Of a stretch of DNA of 64,000 nucleotides, positions 40,084 through 49,228 are shown one piece after another (the stretch's first letter is position 1; each line of letters begins with the position of its first letter). This DNA comes from Oceanobacillus piezotolerans (GTDB lineage: Bacteria > Bacillota > Bacilli > Bacillales > Amphibacillaceae), in NCBI RefSeq assembly GCF_003665065.1, contig NZ_RCHR01000007.1, forward strand, positions 62,001-126,000. Reading direction: 5' to 3'. A program made the position numbers and the translations under genes. The notes under the pieces were generated by a model, which saw nothing but the letters and a program-made list of their open reading frames with translations, ran no database searches and was not told the DNA's origin.

Positions 40084-40565
40084 TTGATAGAAAATGTTGA
40101 TTAACTTAATCCAAAATAGTAGGTAACTCCGCTACGGAAATACACTACGCTTTCCGCGGGCGCTGTTGAGCCTCCTCGAGACTAACGTCCCTCCGGGGTC
40201 TCAACTAGGCTTTTCCTCCCGCAGGAGTCTCCGTGTATTTCCTCCGCTGGTATGGTGCCACAGAGGGAAACACAACTCTACATATCAAGTGATTGTAGCG
40301 GAGGGCAGTCGACTCCTCGAAAAAGAAAACCACTTTTTCTTCGTGCGATGTATCGCTGCCGAAGCCTTCCTTGTCCTGCGGGAAAAGCAACAAGCGAAGA
40401 CCCCACAGGAAGTGTAAAGGAACAAAGGCTAAGAACGCCACGTCCTGTGGCAACGCCTTTATGACCAACATCCTGTTGGCCCGAGGCTGAGACGTTGCCC
40501 GCGGAAAGCGTACTGCCCGCAGCGGAAATCAGGCGCATTATTCCATGGTGTTTCCGGAGAATGCA
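40084..40565. repeat. Composite palindromic repeat, locus 3 (A plus, B inverted)
   Basis: An A module (40128-40252) with lead-in TTGATAGAAAATGTTGATTA (40084-40103) faces an inverted B module (40285-40565). The whole is the reverse complement of the layouts at loci 2 and 4. The B module here carries both optional stem-loop inserts (about 40312-40375 and 40413-40485), so it is the longest copy. Several ORFs run across it only because it lacks stops. The right edge touches the end of the DUF1189-like gene. Confidence 0.9.
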
Positions 40566-41054
40566 CTATTTCCGTTCTCTTCTCTTTGGATAAATTGATA
40601 TCATTCTAACAAGTAAAATAATAGTGTAGAGGAAAGCGGCAAATAAATAAATATCATTTACTGGAAAAGCTAGTGAAAGAACGATATATAAGAGAAATGG
40701 TATAGTAGTTGTAAAAGAGCACATCTTCCATAAAAGCGAATAATGCAGTTTACGTTTCATGATTTTCGCAATCAAGGATCCTATGTATGCGATAAGGGAT
40801 AAAGTAATAAATATAATTACGGTTAATGGGAGATAATAAAACATAAAAAAGTAAATGAACGTAAAAGCAACGTTCATTTCAGAACCAAACCCATTTGATA
40901 TCGTTAATCTTTCAATTAATGAGGGAATAGAAATAATAAAGATGAGAATAAAGTTATAAACAACAGCAATATCCAAACCTACTCTATTTAATTGAAACAT
41001 TGCATCTTTTTTAGGTAATTTAATACTATTTACTAATACACGCCAAAATATCAT
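40566..41054 (-). CDS. DUF1189-like membrane protein
   Basis: A 162-residue protein with about four hydrophobic segments. The N-terminal FWRVLVNSIKLPKKDAMFQL pattern resembles the DUF1189 opening. No catalytic motif seen. Start taken at ATG 41052-41054, 9 bases after AAGGA; another ATG three codons upstream is too close. It is transcribed against the surrounding genes and ends at the edge of composite repeat locus 3. Confidence 0.6.
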   Translation of the reverse strand: MIFWRVLVNSIKLPKKDAMFQLNRVGLDIAVVYNFILIFIISIPSLIERLTISNGFGSEMNVAFTFIYFFMFYYLPLTVIIFITLSLIAYIGSLIAKIMKRKLHYSLLWKMCSFTTTIPFLLYIVLSLAFPVNDIYLFAAFLYTIILLVRMISIYPKRRERK

Positions 41055-41312
41055 GTAGTTCATTCCTTCATGCTTTTCTATATTATTATTATAGTAGAAA
41101 TACTATATAAATGCTTTAAAAAAGTAGAATGCCTAGTTGCTGTGAATTAGTAAAAAGTAACAACGAATTTCGGAACACGATGCGTTATAATGGAAAAAGT
41201 GATACTGGATATTGGGCCTCGAGAAAGGTCTTTTATAACAACATAATACATCGAATTCATGTTATGATTGTATAATGAAGAAATGAACTGTAATAATTGG
41301 ACGAGGTGTTTT

Positions 41313-42257
41313 ATGAATCAATCAAAGAAATTAACGGATGGTGCATTACTTTTAGCAATTTTTATAGTACTGCTCTTTATTACTATATTTATTACGCCTA
41401 TAGCGATATTTAGTGCGTTCTTCTTACCGTTGCCTTTTATTATGTATGCATCCAGACATGGTTTTAAGCCATCCATCATTTTTTTAATAGCAGCTGTTGC
41501 TTTAACGGCGTTATTTTTCTCTATTTTTTCCATTTTTACGCCTATATTAATGGGGCTTGGTGGAATAATGATAGGTACTGCCATACGTAAAGATTTCTCG
41601 GCATATGAAGCATTGGCTAGAGGAACGTTTGGATTTATTATTGGATTATTATTCTTATATGCAGGTTCACAAGTACTATTTGGGGTGAACTGGATTGGGG
41701 AATTTAGAACAATCTTTACAGAGTCTGTAGAAATGAGTACGGAGTTAGCAGGACAATTCACTACAGAAGAACAAATCGATCAATTTGAAAGCACGATTCA
41801 AACGTATATTACCTATATGACAAACTTAATTCCTGTCTTTTTAATTATGGCTGGATTTATTTTGGCACTTATTAGTCAATGGATTGGCTTTAAGTTTCTT
41901 AATCGTCTAGATAAAAGGGAACTAAGGTTTCCTCCATTTCGTACATTGCGTTTTCCAAAAACGATTATTTGGGTTTACTTTATAGCACTTTTATTATCCT
42001 TTTTTGTCACAGATACGTCGAGTATGTTTTTTGTTATTATTCAGAACGCACAAGTACTCCTAGGCGCCGTATTAGTTATCCAGGGTTTTTCATTGATTTT
42101 CTTTTATACGCACCATAAAAAAATTTCGAAGGCTATCCCTGTTTTATTTATTATCCTAACTATACTATTTCCACCATTTCTTCTTCCTTTCATAAGGATA
42201 TTAGGTATAATTGATATAGGAATGAATCTGAGGGATACCATCGTAAAGAAAAGATAA
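41313..42257 (+). CDS. yybS: YybS family membrane protein (DUF2232)
   Basis: A 314-residue polytopic protein starting MNQSKKLTDGALLLAIFIVL, similar to B. subtilis YybS, which also precedes gdpP and rplI. About eight hydrophobic segments. The acidic region ELAGQFTTEEQIDQFESTI near 138-156 is extra-membrane. Homologues resemble ECF-type S components, but the substrate is unknown. The start ATG 41313 follows GAGGTG. Confidence 0.85.
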   Translation: MNQSKKLTDGALLLAIFIVLLFITIFITPIAIFSAFFLPLPFIMYASRHGFKPSIIFLIAAVALTALFFSIFSIFTPILMGLGGIMIGTAIRKDFSAYEALARGTFGFIIGLLFLYAGSQVLFGVNWIGEFRTIFTESVEMSTELAGQFTTEEQIDQFESTIQTYITYMTNLIPVFLIMAGFILALISQWIGFKFLNRLDKRELRFPPFRTLRFPKTIIWVYFIALLLSFFVTDTSSMFFVIIQNAQVLLGAVLVIQGFSLIFFYTHHKKISKAIPVLFIILTILFPPFLLPFIRILGIIDIGMNLRDTIVKKR

Positions 42258-42314
42258 ACAGAGTAAAACACTAGGGTAAATTGGCAAGATGGTGCTTTAT
42301 AGGAGCTGAGAAAA

Positions 42315-44282
42315 ATGCCAGATATTCAGAGAAAACCTAAACTTAGCAGACACTTATGGGTGATTTATTCATTATCCATAATCCTGCTTGCATTTCTATG
42401 GTATTTTGAATGGGTGCTAGGGCTCATCATGACCTTATTCTTAGCTGCCTCCTTTTATTATACGATTCTTACAGAAAAAACACTGTTGGATGAAACAGAA
42501 GCATATATTTCTGCTATTTCCCATCGTATAAAAAGAGTTGGAGAAGAAGCCTTATTAGAAATGCCTTTTGGAATTATTCTCTATAATGAAGATTACAAAA
42601 TTGATTGGGCAAATCCTTATATGAATAAGTTTAGTGAGGATGATACGTTAGTCGGAGAGTCGCTTCAAGTTTTATCCGATAACATGATTCCTTTGATTAA
42701 AGAAAACAAAGAGGAAATTTGGATAGAAATAGAAGGATTTAAGTTTTTAACGTTGATAAAAAAAGATGAACGACTTATCTATTTCTTAGACCGAACCAAA
42801 CAAGCTGAAATTGAAAATTTATACCAAAGTGAACAAACGGTACTTGCTTTTATTTTCCTCGATAATTACGAAGAAATAACACAAAACATGGATGATACTG
42901 CAAAAAGCCAATTAAATTCAGAAGTAACATCTGTACTTAATAATTGGGCTCATGAGTATGGCTTATATTTGAAACGGACCTCTCAAGAACGGTTTCTAGC
43001 TGTTGGTACTAAGCAAATACTTGAGCAGCTGGAAAAAGCCAAATTTGACATCTTAGATGAAGTAAGAGAGCTTAGGGAACAAAATAATCCTGTTACTCTT
43101 AGTATTGGAATTGGAACGGGTGAAGTAGACTTACCAGAACTAGGGGAGCTTGCTCAGTCGAGCCTGGACTTAGCACTTGGCCGCGGTGGTGACCAAGTGG
43201 CAATTAAGCAGGAGAATGGTAAAGTTAGATTCTATGGCGGGAAAACAAACCCAATGGAAAAACGCACAAGAGTACGAGCACGAGTGATTTCCCATGCGCT
43301 AACTGAACTTATTAAAGTAAGTGATAATGTTATTATAATGGGGCATAAATCACCGGATATGGACTCTGTCGGTTCTGCTATAGGTGTGTTAAATATTGCC
43401 AAAACGAATAATATCAATGGCTATATTGTCCTTGATTCAGATGATATAGACACTGGGGTTTATAGACTAGTGGATGCCTTAAAAGCGGATAATGAGATAT
43501 GGCAACACTTCATTGAGCCGTCAGAAGCGGATGAATTGATGACCAATCGAAGTTTATTAGTCATTGTAGATACACATAAACCTGCCATGGTCGCTGATTC
43601 TGGTCTGCTTAGCAATACGGATTATAAAGTAGTAATTGATCATCACCGCAGAGGAGAAGATTTTATTGATAATCCGACGCTAGTTTACATGGAGCCATAT
43701 GCTTCTTCTACAGCAGAGTTAGTAACAGAGCTTCTGGAATATCAACCAAAAGGGATGAAGCTAAAAATGCTGGAGGCTACTGCACTTCTTGCTGGTATTA
43801 TAGTAGATACGAAGAGCTTTACCCTCAGAACAGGGTCAAGAACATTCGATGCTGCGTCCTATTTGCGCTCTAAGGGCGCTGATACCGTTTTAGTACAGCA
43901 ATTTATGAAGGAAGACCTTTCTTTATATGTGAAGCGCAGTAAGCTTATTGAACGCGCAGAAGTATATCGTGACGCCGTAGCTATTTCCAAAGCTGAAACT
44001 GGCTTAACCTATGGTCCTGTTCTAATTGCCCAAGCAGCAGATACGCTGCTCACTATGACTGGAATAGATGCTTCCTTTGTTATTTCTGAAAGAGAAGATG
44101 GGAGAGTTGGGATTAGTGCCAGGTCCTTAGGAAATGTAAATGTCCAGCTTATTATGGAAAAAATGGGCGGAGGCGGCCATTTAACGAATGCAGCAACGCA
44201 AATAGAAGAAACAACTATAGAAGATGCTGCCACATTATTAAAAGAAATCTTAGATGAGTACTTCGAAGGGAGAGAAACATAG
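42315..44282 (+). CDS. gdpP: Cyclic-di-AMP phosphodiesterase GdpP
   Basis: A 655-residue membrane enzyme that hydrolyses c-di-AMP to pApA. Two N-terminal hydrophobic segments (about 17-55) are followed by a PAS-like heme-sensing domain (about 85-150), a degenerate GGDEF domain (about 175-300) lacking an intact GGDEF loop, and the DHH/DHHA1 phosphodiesterase. In the latter, MGHKSPDMDSVGSAIGV near 343-359 and VIDHHRRGEDF near 444 hold the metal-binding Asp/His. GGGGHLTNAATQ near 617 is the DHHA1 mark. It precedes rplI, whose start follows the TAG. Confidence 0.95.
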   Translation: MPDIQRKPKLSRHLWVIYSLSIILLAFLWYFEWVLGLIMTLFLAASFYYTILTEKTLLDETEAYISAISHRIKRVGEEALLEMPFGIILYNEDYKIDWANPYMNKFSEDDTLVGESLQVLSDNMIPLIKENKEEIWIEIEGFKFLTLIKKDERLIYFLDRTKQAEIENLYQSEQTVLAFIFLDNYEEITQNMDDTAKSQLNSEVTSVLNNWAHEYGLYLKRTSQERFLAVGTKQILEQLEKAKFDILDEVRELREQNNPVTLSIGIGTGEVDLPELGELAQSSLDLALGRGGDQVAIKQENGKVRFYGGKTNPMEKRTRVRARVISHALTELIKVSDNVIIMGHKSPDMDSVGSAIGVLNIAKTNNINGYIVLDSDDIDTGVYRLVDALKADNEIWQHFIEPSEADELMTNRSLLVIVDTHKPAMVADSGLLSNTDYKVVIDHHRRGEDFIDNPTLVYMEPYASSTAELVTELLEYQPKGMKLKMLEATALLAGIIVDTKSFTLRTGSRTFDAASYLRSKGADTVLVQQFMKEDLSLYVKRSKLIERAEVYRDAVAISKAETGLTYGPVLIAQAADTLLTMTGIDASFVISEREDGRVGISARSLGNVNVQLIMEKMGGGGHLTNAATQIEETTIEDAATLLKEILDEYFEGRET

Positions 44283-44729
44283 ATGAAAGTTATTTTTCTG
44301 AAAGATGTTAAAGGTAAAGGAAAAAAGGGAGAAGTAAAAAACGTTTCTGATGGGTATGCTCGTAATTATCTCCTGAAGAATAATTTAGCAGAGGAAGCTA
44401 CTCCTGGAAGTTTAAAGGTACTAGATGCCAAGAAACGCAAAAATGCAGAATTAGAGCAACAAGAAAAAGATGAAGCAATTGCTTTAAAAGAAAAATTTGA
44501 GAAAATCAATGTAGAGATAAAAGCAAAAGCTGGCGACGGTGGCAGACTGTTTGGTTCTATTACCAGCAAGCAAATTGCAGAAGCTCTGAAGAAACAACAT
44601 GGATATAAAATAGATAAACGCAAGATGGATTTAGACCAGCCAATCCGAGCACTCGGATTGACAAATGTACCGGTGAAATTACATCCGGACGTTACTGGAA
44701 CGATTAAAGTACATGTAGTGGAACAATAA
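44283..44729 (+). CDS. rplI: 50S ribosomal protein L9
   Basis: A 148-residue protein with the L9 N-terminal signature [20 protein letters not shown] at about 11-30, a long central helix and the C-terminal RNA-binding domain. Start ATG directly follows the gdpP stop, with AGGGAGAG inside gdpP. Confidence 0.98.
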   Translation: MKVIFLKDVKGKGKKGEVKNVSDGYARNYLLKNNLAEEATPGSLKVLDAKKRKNAELEQQEKDEAIALKEKFEKINVEIKAKAGDGGRLFGSITSKQIAEALKKQHGYKIDKRKMDLDQPIRALGLTNVPVKLHPDVTGTIKVHVVEQ

Positions 44730-44742
44730 GAATGAAGGAAGT

Positions 44743-44779
44743 GAGAGAAATCGGTTCATAGCCGATTTCTTCTATTCTT
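44743..44779 (+). terminator. Terminator after rplI
   Basis: GAGAAATCGG and CCGATTTCTTC flank TTCATAG, then TATTCTTG. It ends yybS-gdpP-rplI. Confidence 0.82.
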
Positions 44780-44813
44780 GCAACAATTAATCTATTATTA
44801 TTGGTGTGCAATT

Positions 44814-45262
44814 TAGATAGACTTCTGATTAGTTTGATTCAGTATATTTCTGCATAAACATCTGGAAACACACTGAAAATATGCGCTCGTGATTTCCGCT
44901 GCGGGCAGTACGCTTTCCGCGGGCAACATCTCAGCCTCGGGCCACCAGGATGTTGGTCATAAAGGCGTTGCCACAGGACGTGGCGTTCTTAGCCTTTGTT
45001 CCTTTACACTTCCTGCGGGGTCTTCGCTTGTTGCTTTTCCCGCAGGAGTCGACTGCCCTCCACTACAATCACTTTATATAATTGGGAGGTGTTTCCACTT
45101 TCCAATGTTTAAAGATTAGAAAGCACAATTCAGCGGAGGAAATACACGAAGACTCCTGCGGGATGAAAAGCCTAGGTGAGACCCCGCTGTGCGTCAGCAC
45201 GAGGAGGCTCAGCAGCGCCCGCGGAAAGCGTAGTGTATTTCCGTAGCGGTGTTATCTACTAT
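44814..45262. repeat. Composite palindromic repeat, locus 4 (B plus, A inverted)
   Basis: A B module (44877-45076) faces an inverted A module (45130-45253). The lead-in TAGATAGACTTCTGATTAG (44814-44832) equals the outer end of the A module at locus 2. B carries the CCACAGGACGTGG stem-loop insert (44939-45006) and lacks the other. GGAAACACACTG (44870-44881) looks like the start of a further degraded A module. The repeat fills most of the rplI-dnaC gap; no gene is seen there. Confidence 0.9.
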
Positions 45263-45396
45263 TCTTTTATATCGACTGTAAAATTATGGCTGAAATTACC
45301 CGAAAAGAGCTTTAGGAAAGATTACTTCTAGTAAACAAATTCTTCTTATAACCTTCAAATACTAACTTCTCAATAACATAAAGGGGAGAATAAGAG

Positions 45397-46767
45397 ATGA
45401 GCCAAGGATGGAATGATCGTGTACCACCACATAATATGGAAGCTGAGCAGTCTGTTATCGGTGCAATATTTTTAGAGGCGGAAGCTTTTACTACCGCTTC
45501 AGAAGTTCTTGTTGCCGAAGATTTTTACAGGGCTAGTCATCAACGAATTTTTGCTGCTATGATGAAGCTATCCGACCGCGGAGAGCCAATTGACGTAGTA
45601 ACGGTTACTTCCTATTTAAATGATGTAAAGCAGTTAGATGAAGCGGGAGGGGTTGGGTATCTTACCCAGCTAGCAGAAAGTGTACCTACCGCTGCAAATA
45701 TAGAGTATTATTGTAGAATCGTAGAAGAGAAAGCCTTGCTTCGCCGTTTGATACGCACAGCTACAGATATTGTTACAGCTGGATTTGAGCGAGAAGATGA
45801 AGTAGAAGATGTATTAAATGATGCAGAGAAAGGTATTTTAGAAGTTTCAGGACAGAAAAATTCTGGAACATTTAAGTCGATTAAGGATGTTTTGATGAAT
45901 GTTTACGATAATATCGAACAGCTTCATCAACAAAAGGGAGATGTAACGGGGGTACCTACAGGGTTCCGTGATTTGGACAAAATTACATCTGGTTTTCAAC
46001 CAAATGATTTAATCATCATCGCTGCCCGTCCATCGGTGGGGAAAACGGCCTTTGCCTTAAATATAGCACAGAGTGTTGCTGTTAATACGGATACAAATGT
46101 TGCTATATTCAGTCTGGAAATGGGCGCCGAGCAGCTTGTGCAACGTATGCTTTGTGCAGAAGGGAATATAGATGCGCAACGCCTGCGAAATGGAATGCTT
46201 GAAACGGAGGACTGGAGCCGTTTAACCATGGCAATGGGATCCCTATCTAATGCCGGTATTTATATCGATGATACGCCAGGGGTACGAGTTAGTGAAATCC
46301 GCTCTAAATGCCGCCGCTTGAAGCAGGAACATGGTTTAGGTATGATTCTTATTGATTATTTGCAGTTGATTCAAGGAAGCGGTAATTCTCGTGAAAACCG
46401 TCAGCAGGAAGTTTCTGAGATTTCCCGTTCCTTAAAAGCATTAGCAAGAGAATTACAGGTGCCACTTATTGCTTTATCACAGCTTTCCCGTGGAGTAGAA
46501 TCACGCCAAGATAAGCGACCAATGATGTCTGACATCCGTGAATCAGGAAGTATCGAGCAGGACGCTGATATTGTAGGTTTCCTATACCGTGATGATTACT
46601 ATGATAAAGAAACAGAAAACCAAAATATCATCGAAATCATCATAGCAAAACAACGTAACGGTCCAACAGGTACAGTCGAACTAGCATTTGTAAAAGAATA
46701 TAATAAGTTCGTAGATTTAGACCACCGTTATCAAGATAGTGATGTTCCGCCTCCTGTTCCGGTGTAA
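45397..46767 (+). CDS. dnaC: Replicative DNA helicase (DnaB family)
   Basis: A 456-residue RecA-fold hexameric helicase, DnaC in Bacillus naming. The N-terminal domain starts VPPHNMEAEQSVIGAIFLEA. Walker A is RPSVGKTAFAL near 208-218, H2/H3 GMILIDYLQLI near 314-324, and the arginine finger region ESGSIEQDADIV near 385-396. It lies between rplI and sppA-yteJ. Start ATG follows AAAGGGGAG. Confidence 0.98.
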   Translation: MSQGWNDRVPPHNMEAEQSVIGAIFLEAEAFTTASEVLVAEDFYRASHQRIFAAMMKLSDRGEPIDVVTVTSYLNDVKQLDEAGGVGYLTQLAESVPTAANIEYYCRIVEEKALLRRLIRTATDIVTAGFEREDEVEDVLNDAEKGILEVSGQKNSGTFKSIKDVLMNVYDNIEQLHQQKGDVTGVPTGFRDLDKITSGFQPNDLIIIAARPSVGKTAFALNIAQSVAVNTDTNVAIFSLEMGAEQLVQRMLCAEGNIDAQRLRNGMLETEDWSRLTMAMGSLSNAGIYIDDTPGVRVSEIRSKCRRLKQEHGLGMILIDYLQLIQGSGNSRENRQQEVSEISRSLKALARELQVPLIALSQLSRGVESRQDKRPMMSDIRESGSIEQDADIVGFLYRDDYYDKETENQNIIEIIIAKQRNGPTGTVELAFVKEYNKFVDLDHRYQDSDVPPPVPV

Positions 46768-46783
46768 TAAATAATGATGGCTT

Positions 46784-46819
46784 AAAACGTTATTTCAATT
46801 TGAAATAGCGTTTTTTTAA
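46784..46819 (+). terminator. Terminator after dnaC
   Basis: AAAACGTTATTTCA pairs with TGAAATAGCGTTTT, followed by TTT. Confidence 0.88.
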
Positions 46820-46883
46820 TACTGGATATTTATTCTAAAAAGGGGCTTACTTACTGAGCAAGAGAAAGAACATAGTAAAAAGA

Positions 46884-47250
46884 TTGCTCATACAGGTGAT
46901 AAGTGACCAAACAAGAGCAAAAACCAACAAAAATGTTGCTCATACAGGTGATGAGTGGCCAAACAAGAGAAGAAATCAACAAAAAGGTCGTTCATACAGG
47001 TGATGAGAGACCAAACAAGAGGAAAAACTAACAAAAATGTTGCTCATACAGGTGATGAGTGACCAAACAAGAGGAAGAACCAACAAAAAGGTCGTTCATA
47101 CAGGTGATGAGTGACCAAACAAGAGAAAGAACCAACAAAAAGGTCGTTCATACAGGTGATGAGTGACCAAACAAGAGAAGAAATCAACAAAAAGGTCGTT
47201 CATACAGGTGATGAGTAGTAACCAAACAAGAGGAAGAACCAACAAAAAGG
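46884..47250. repeat. 52-bp tandem hairpin repeat, seven units
   Basis: Units begin at 46884, 46936, 46988, 47040, 47092, 47144 and 47196. All are 52 bp except the last, which is 55 bp through a 3-bp insertion. Each reads about (T)CGTTCATACAGGTGATGAG, then TGACCAAACAAGAG, a purine-rich stretch and CAACAAAAAGG. The GGTCGTTCAT of one junction can pair with ATGAGTGACC, using two G-U pairs on the plus strand. The first units are the most diverged. Confidence 0.93.
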
Positions 47251-47280
47251 TCGCTCATACAAGCTATGAGCGACCTTTTT
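47244..47280. terminator. Strong bidirectional terminator at the end of the 52-bp array
   Basis: AAAAAGGTCGCTCATA pairs perfectly with TATGAGCGACCTTTTT over CAAGC. It is the eighth, incomplete unit of the array with its hairpin fully Watson-Crick. It can end sppA-yteJ on the minus strand and dnaC read-through on the plus strand. Confidence 0.92.
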
Positions 47281-47378
47281 GTTGATAAGAGCTGTAGTTG
47301 TTCGTAGTAATTCTTAGATACCGCTACAGATAGAATACTAGCAGCAAGTACATTATTCTAGATAGACTTCCTAACATG

Positions 47379-47852
47379 TTACCGATCAAAAATCACTCTT
47401 GTGTCGGCAATTAGGTCATGAATTCCTTCTTTTTCTGAGGTGAATCCAACAACTAGATAAAGAACAATACAGATGAAAAATACGCGATGTAAAAATCTCC
47501 CTACGACTTCGCGGAAAATGACATTTCCCCATTCAAGGGATTCTCCATCGGTTCTAATTACTTTTAGTCCAAAAATCATTTTCCCTAACGTTTGCTGAAA
47601 ATACTTTGTCATCAATACAAAATATAAGTAGAATACAAGGGTACTAAGGATGCCAGTCACAGTCCATAAGCCTATTTTATATGTGGCCATATCGCCAAAT
47701 AAATGGAAGGGACTGAGAATAAGCCCATTAATGCTAAAGACAATAATTAAATCTGCTAAATATGCCCAGAAACGCATCCAGAACCCAGCATATTTTTTAT
47801 TATTATTCTCGCTGATTGCAACCGGGGCTGTTAAAGAAGTGTCTTCGCTCAT
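47379..47852 (-). CDS. yteJ: RDD family membrane protein (YteJ-like)
   Basis: A 157-residue membrane protein with three or four hydrophobic segments. The RDD motif region is YAGFWMRFWAYLADLIIVFSI near residues 21-41 and LGKMIFGLKVIRTDGESLEW near 99-118. In B. subtilis yteJ also lies directly downstream of sppA. Role unclear. The gap to sppA is 12 bp, so an operon is nearly certain. Start ATG follows GGAGGGAATAA. Confidence 0.87.
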   Translation of the reverse strand: MSEDTSLTAPVAISENNNKKYAGFWMRFWAYLADLIIVFSINGLILSPFHLFGDMATYKIGLWTVTGILSTLVFYLYFVLMTKYFQQTLGKMIFGLKVIRTDGESLEWGNVIFREVVGRFLHRVFFICIVLYLVVGFTSEKEGIHDLIADTRVIFDR

Positions 47853-47864
47853 TTTATTCCCTCC

Positions 47865-48857
47865 TTACTCTGAGTATAAGTACATGGCTCGTGGAGATTT
47901 TGATTGCTGTAACATTTCGACCATTCCGTCTAGGTCAGATCCTGAACCAAAGACATTTTGGAATTGGACCCCTAAGAATTGATTAATCCCAAATCCTTGA
48001 GTATATTCGACAATCTGTGGGTTATTTAATTCAAAGTCAGTTTCCATCATGTCAATCGTGTCATCGAGTGTTCCGAGCTCATCCACTAATCCTAACTCTT
48101 GTGCTTGTGCGCCAGTATAGACTCGACCATCCCCTATTTCACGCACCGTACTTTCTTCCATTTCTCTTCCGTCCGCAATCACTTGTACAAAGTTCCCATA
48201 TAATTCATCAATCATGGCTTGCAAAATGGAATGTTCTTCTTCTGTCATATTTCGATAAGGCGACATGATATCCTTAAATTCTCCACTCTTAATCGTATTC
48301 ACATCAACTCCAATTTGGTCTGCAAGCTCTGAAAAATTATAGCTTTGCATGATTACACCAATGGACCCAGTAAGTGTCGAAGGATGTGCGATGACCTTAT
48401 CTGCTGGAGCAGCGATATAATAACCACCAGATGCAGCCGTATTACCCATCGATACGTAGACTGGCTTTTCATTCTCCTGTTGGACTTCTATGATCTTATC
48501 GTGAATCTCATCACTTTCAACTACTCCGCCACCAGGTGAATTGACTCGAACAATAATTCCAGCTACAGAAGGATCCTTTCCTGCTTCATCAATCATTTCA
48601 AGAAAAGCATTATGATTGTAACCAGAGGTATTGAATGCACCAGTCATAGTATCTTGAATAACTCCGTTTAATCGTAATACTACAATTTTTTCTGCCCCCG
48701 AACCTGTCTCTAATACTTTTTCATTGAATTTCCCATTTCCTAAGTTTACTACCTCTTCCAAGTTGGCCATTCGAAATGCTGTTGTTGCTTGAAATCCAAG
48801 TGACACAAATAATAAAACAACGGCAATAACGAGCGCTATCCAGCGTTTTTTACTCAT
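47865..48857 (-). CDS. sppA: Signal peptide peptidase SppA
   Basis: A 330-residue membrane-anchored serine protease of family S49 that degrades signal-peptide remnants. One N-terminal membrane segment (IALVIAVVLLFVSLGFQA) is followed by the protease fold. RVNSPGGGVVESDEI is near 105-119. The catalytic serine is in GSIGVIMQSYNF near 166-177, with the Lys in IKSGEFKDIMSPYR near 195-208. Start at ATG 48855-48857 with GGGAGTG upstream. In B. subtilis the dnaC-walR interval contains purA instead. Confidence 0.93.
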   Translation of the reverse strand: MSKKRWIALVIAVVLLFVSLGFQATTAFRMANLEEVVNLGNGKFNEKVLETGSGAEKIVVLRLNGVIQDTMTGAFNTSGYNHNAFLEMIDEAGKDPSVAGIIVRVNSPGGGVVESDEIHDKIIEVQQENEKPVYVSMGNTAASGGYYIAAPADKVIAHPSTLTGSIGVIMQSYNFSELADQIGVDVNTIKSGEFKDIMSPYRNMTEEEHSILQAMIDELYGNFVQVIADGREMEESTVREIGDGRVYTGAQAQELGLVDELGTLDDTIDMMETDFELNNPQIVEYTQGFGINQFLGVQFQNVFGSGSDLDGMVEMLQQSKSPRAMYLYSE

Positions 48858-49046
48858 GCTTCAGTACACTCCCTTTTTAAGATAACTTTCGCTACTACTA
48901 CTGTAACCGATTTAAAAACAAATTTAAATTAATTAATAAATAGCTTATAAATATTTAAAAGTTATCCTAGATTTCCGATTGCCTGTATCTAATAGAATAC
49001 CGAACAATATTATATCTGTTATTAAAAAATATCCGTGTAGAGGGTC

Positions 49047-49076
49047 TTGAATAACCAGCCCATTTTCTTATATCAT
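49047..49076 (+). promoter_or_regulatory. Candidate walR promoter
   Basis: TTGAAT (49047-49052) and TATCAT (49071-49076) are separated by 18 bp, 153 bp upstream of walR. The leader after it shows no recognised regulatory RNA. The rest of the 370-bp sppA-walR gap shows nothing else I can name. Confidence 0.45.
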
Positions 49077-49228
49077 AGGATTGTTAGGCAGGATTTACAG
49101 GATACTGTAGCGAAATAATGGAAAGAAAGACAGAATGGTGAATTTGCGATAAAATAGATAAAGGCGATTAAAAAAATAATATTAGATAACATAAATAAAA
49201 AGCAATGGTGAAAAGGAAGTGACATGAC

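Noticed and set aside
40166-40538. Overlapping ORFs of 70-88 residues on both strands
   Set aside because: All read through composite repeat locus 3 and arise from stop-poor GC-rich DNA.
44889-45119. A 76-residue ORF before dnaC
   Set aside because: It is a frame through repeat locus 4; part of the same peptide appears in reverse at locus 3, as expected for a repeat.
46884-47195. Each 52-bp unit as a separate minus-strand terminator
   Set aside because: On the minus strand the stem is broken by two A-C mismatches, so only the last hairpin (47244-47280) is convincing.
46884-47250. The tandem array as a CRISPR
   Set aside because: Repeat and spacer are not distinguishable: the whole 52-bp unit is conserved, with no unique spacers and no cas genes.
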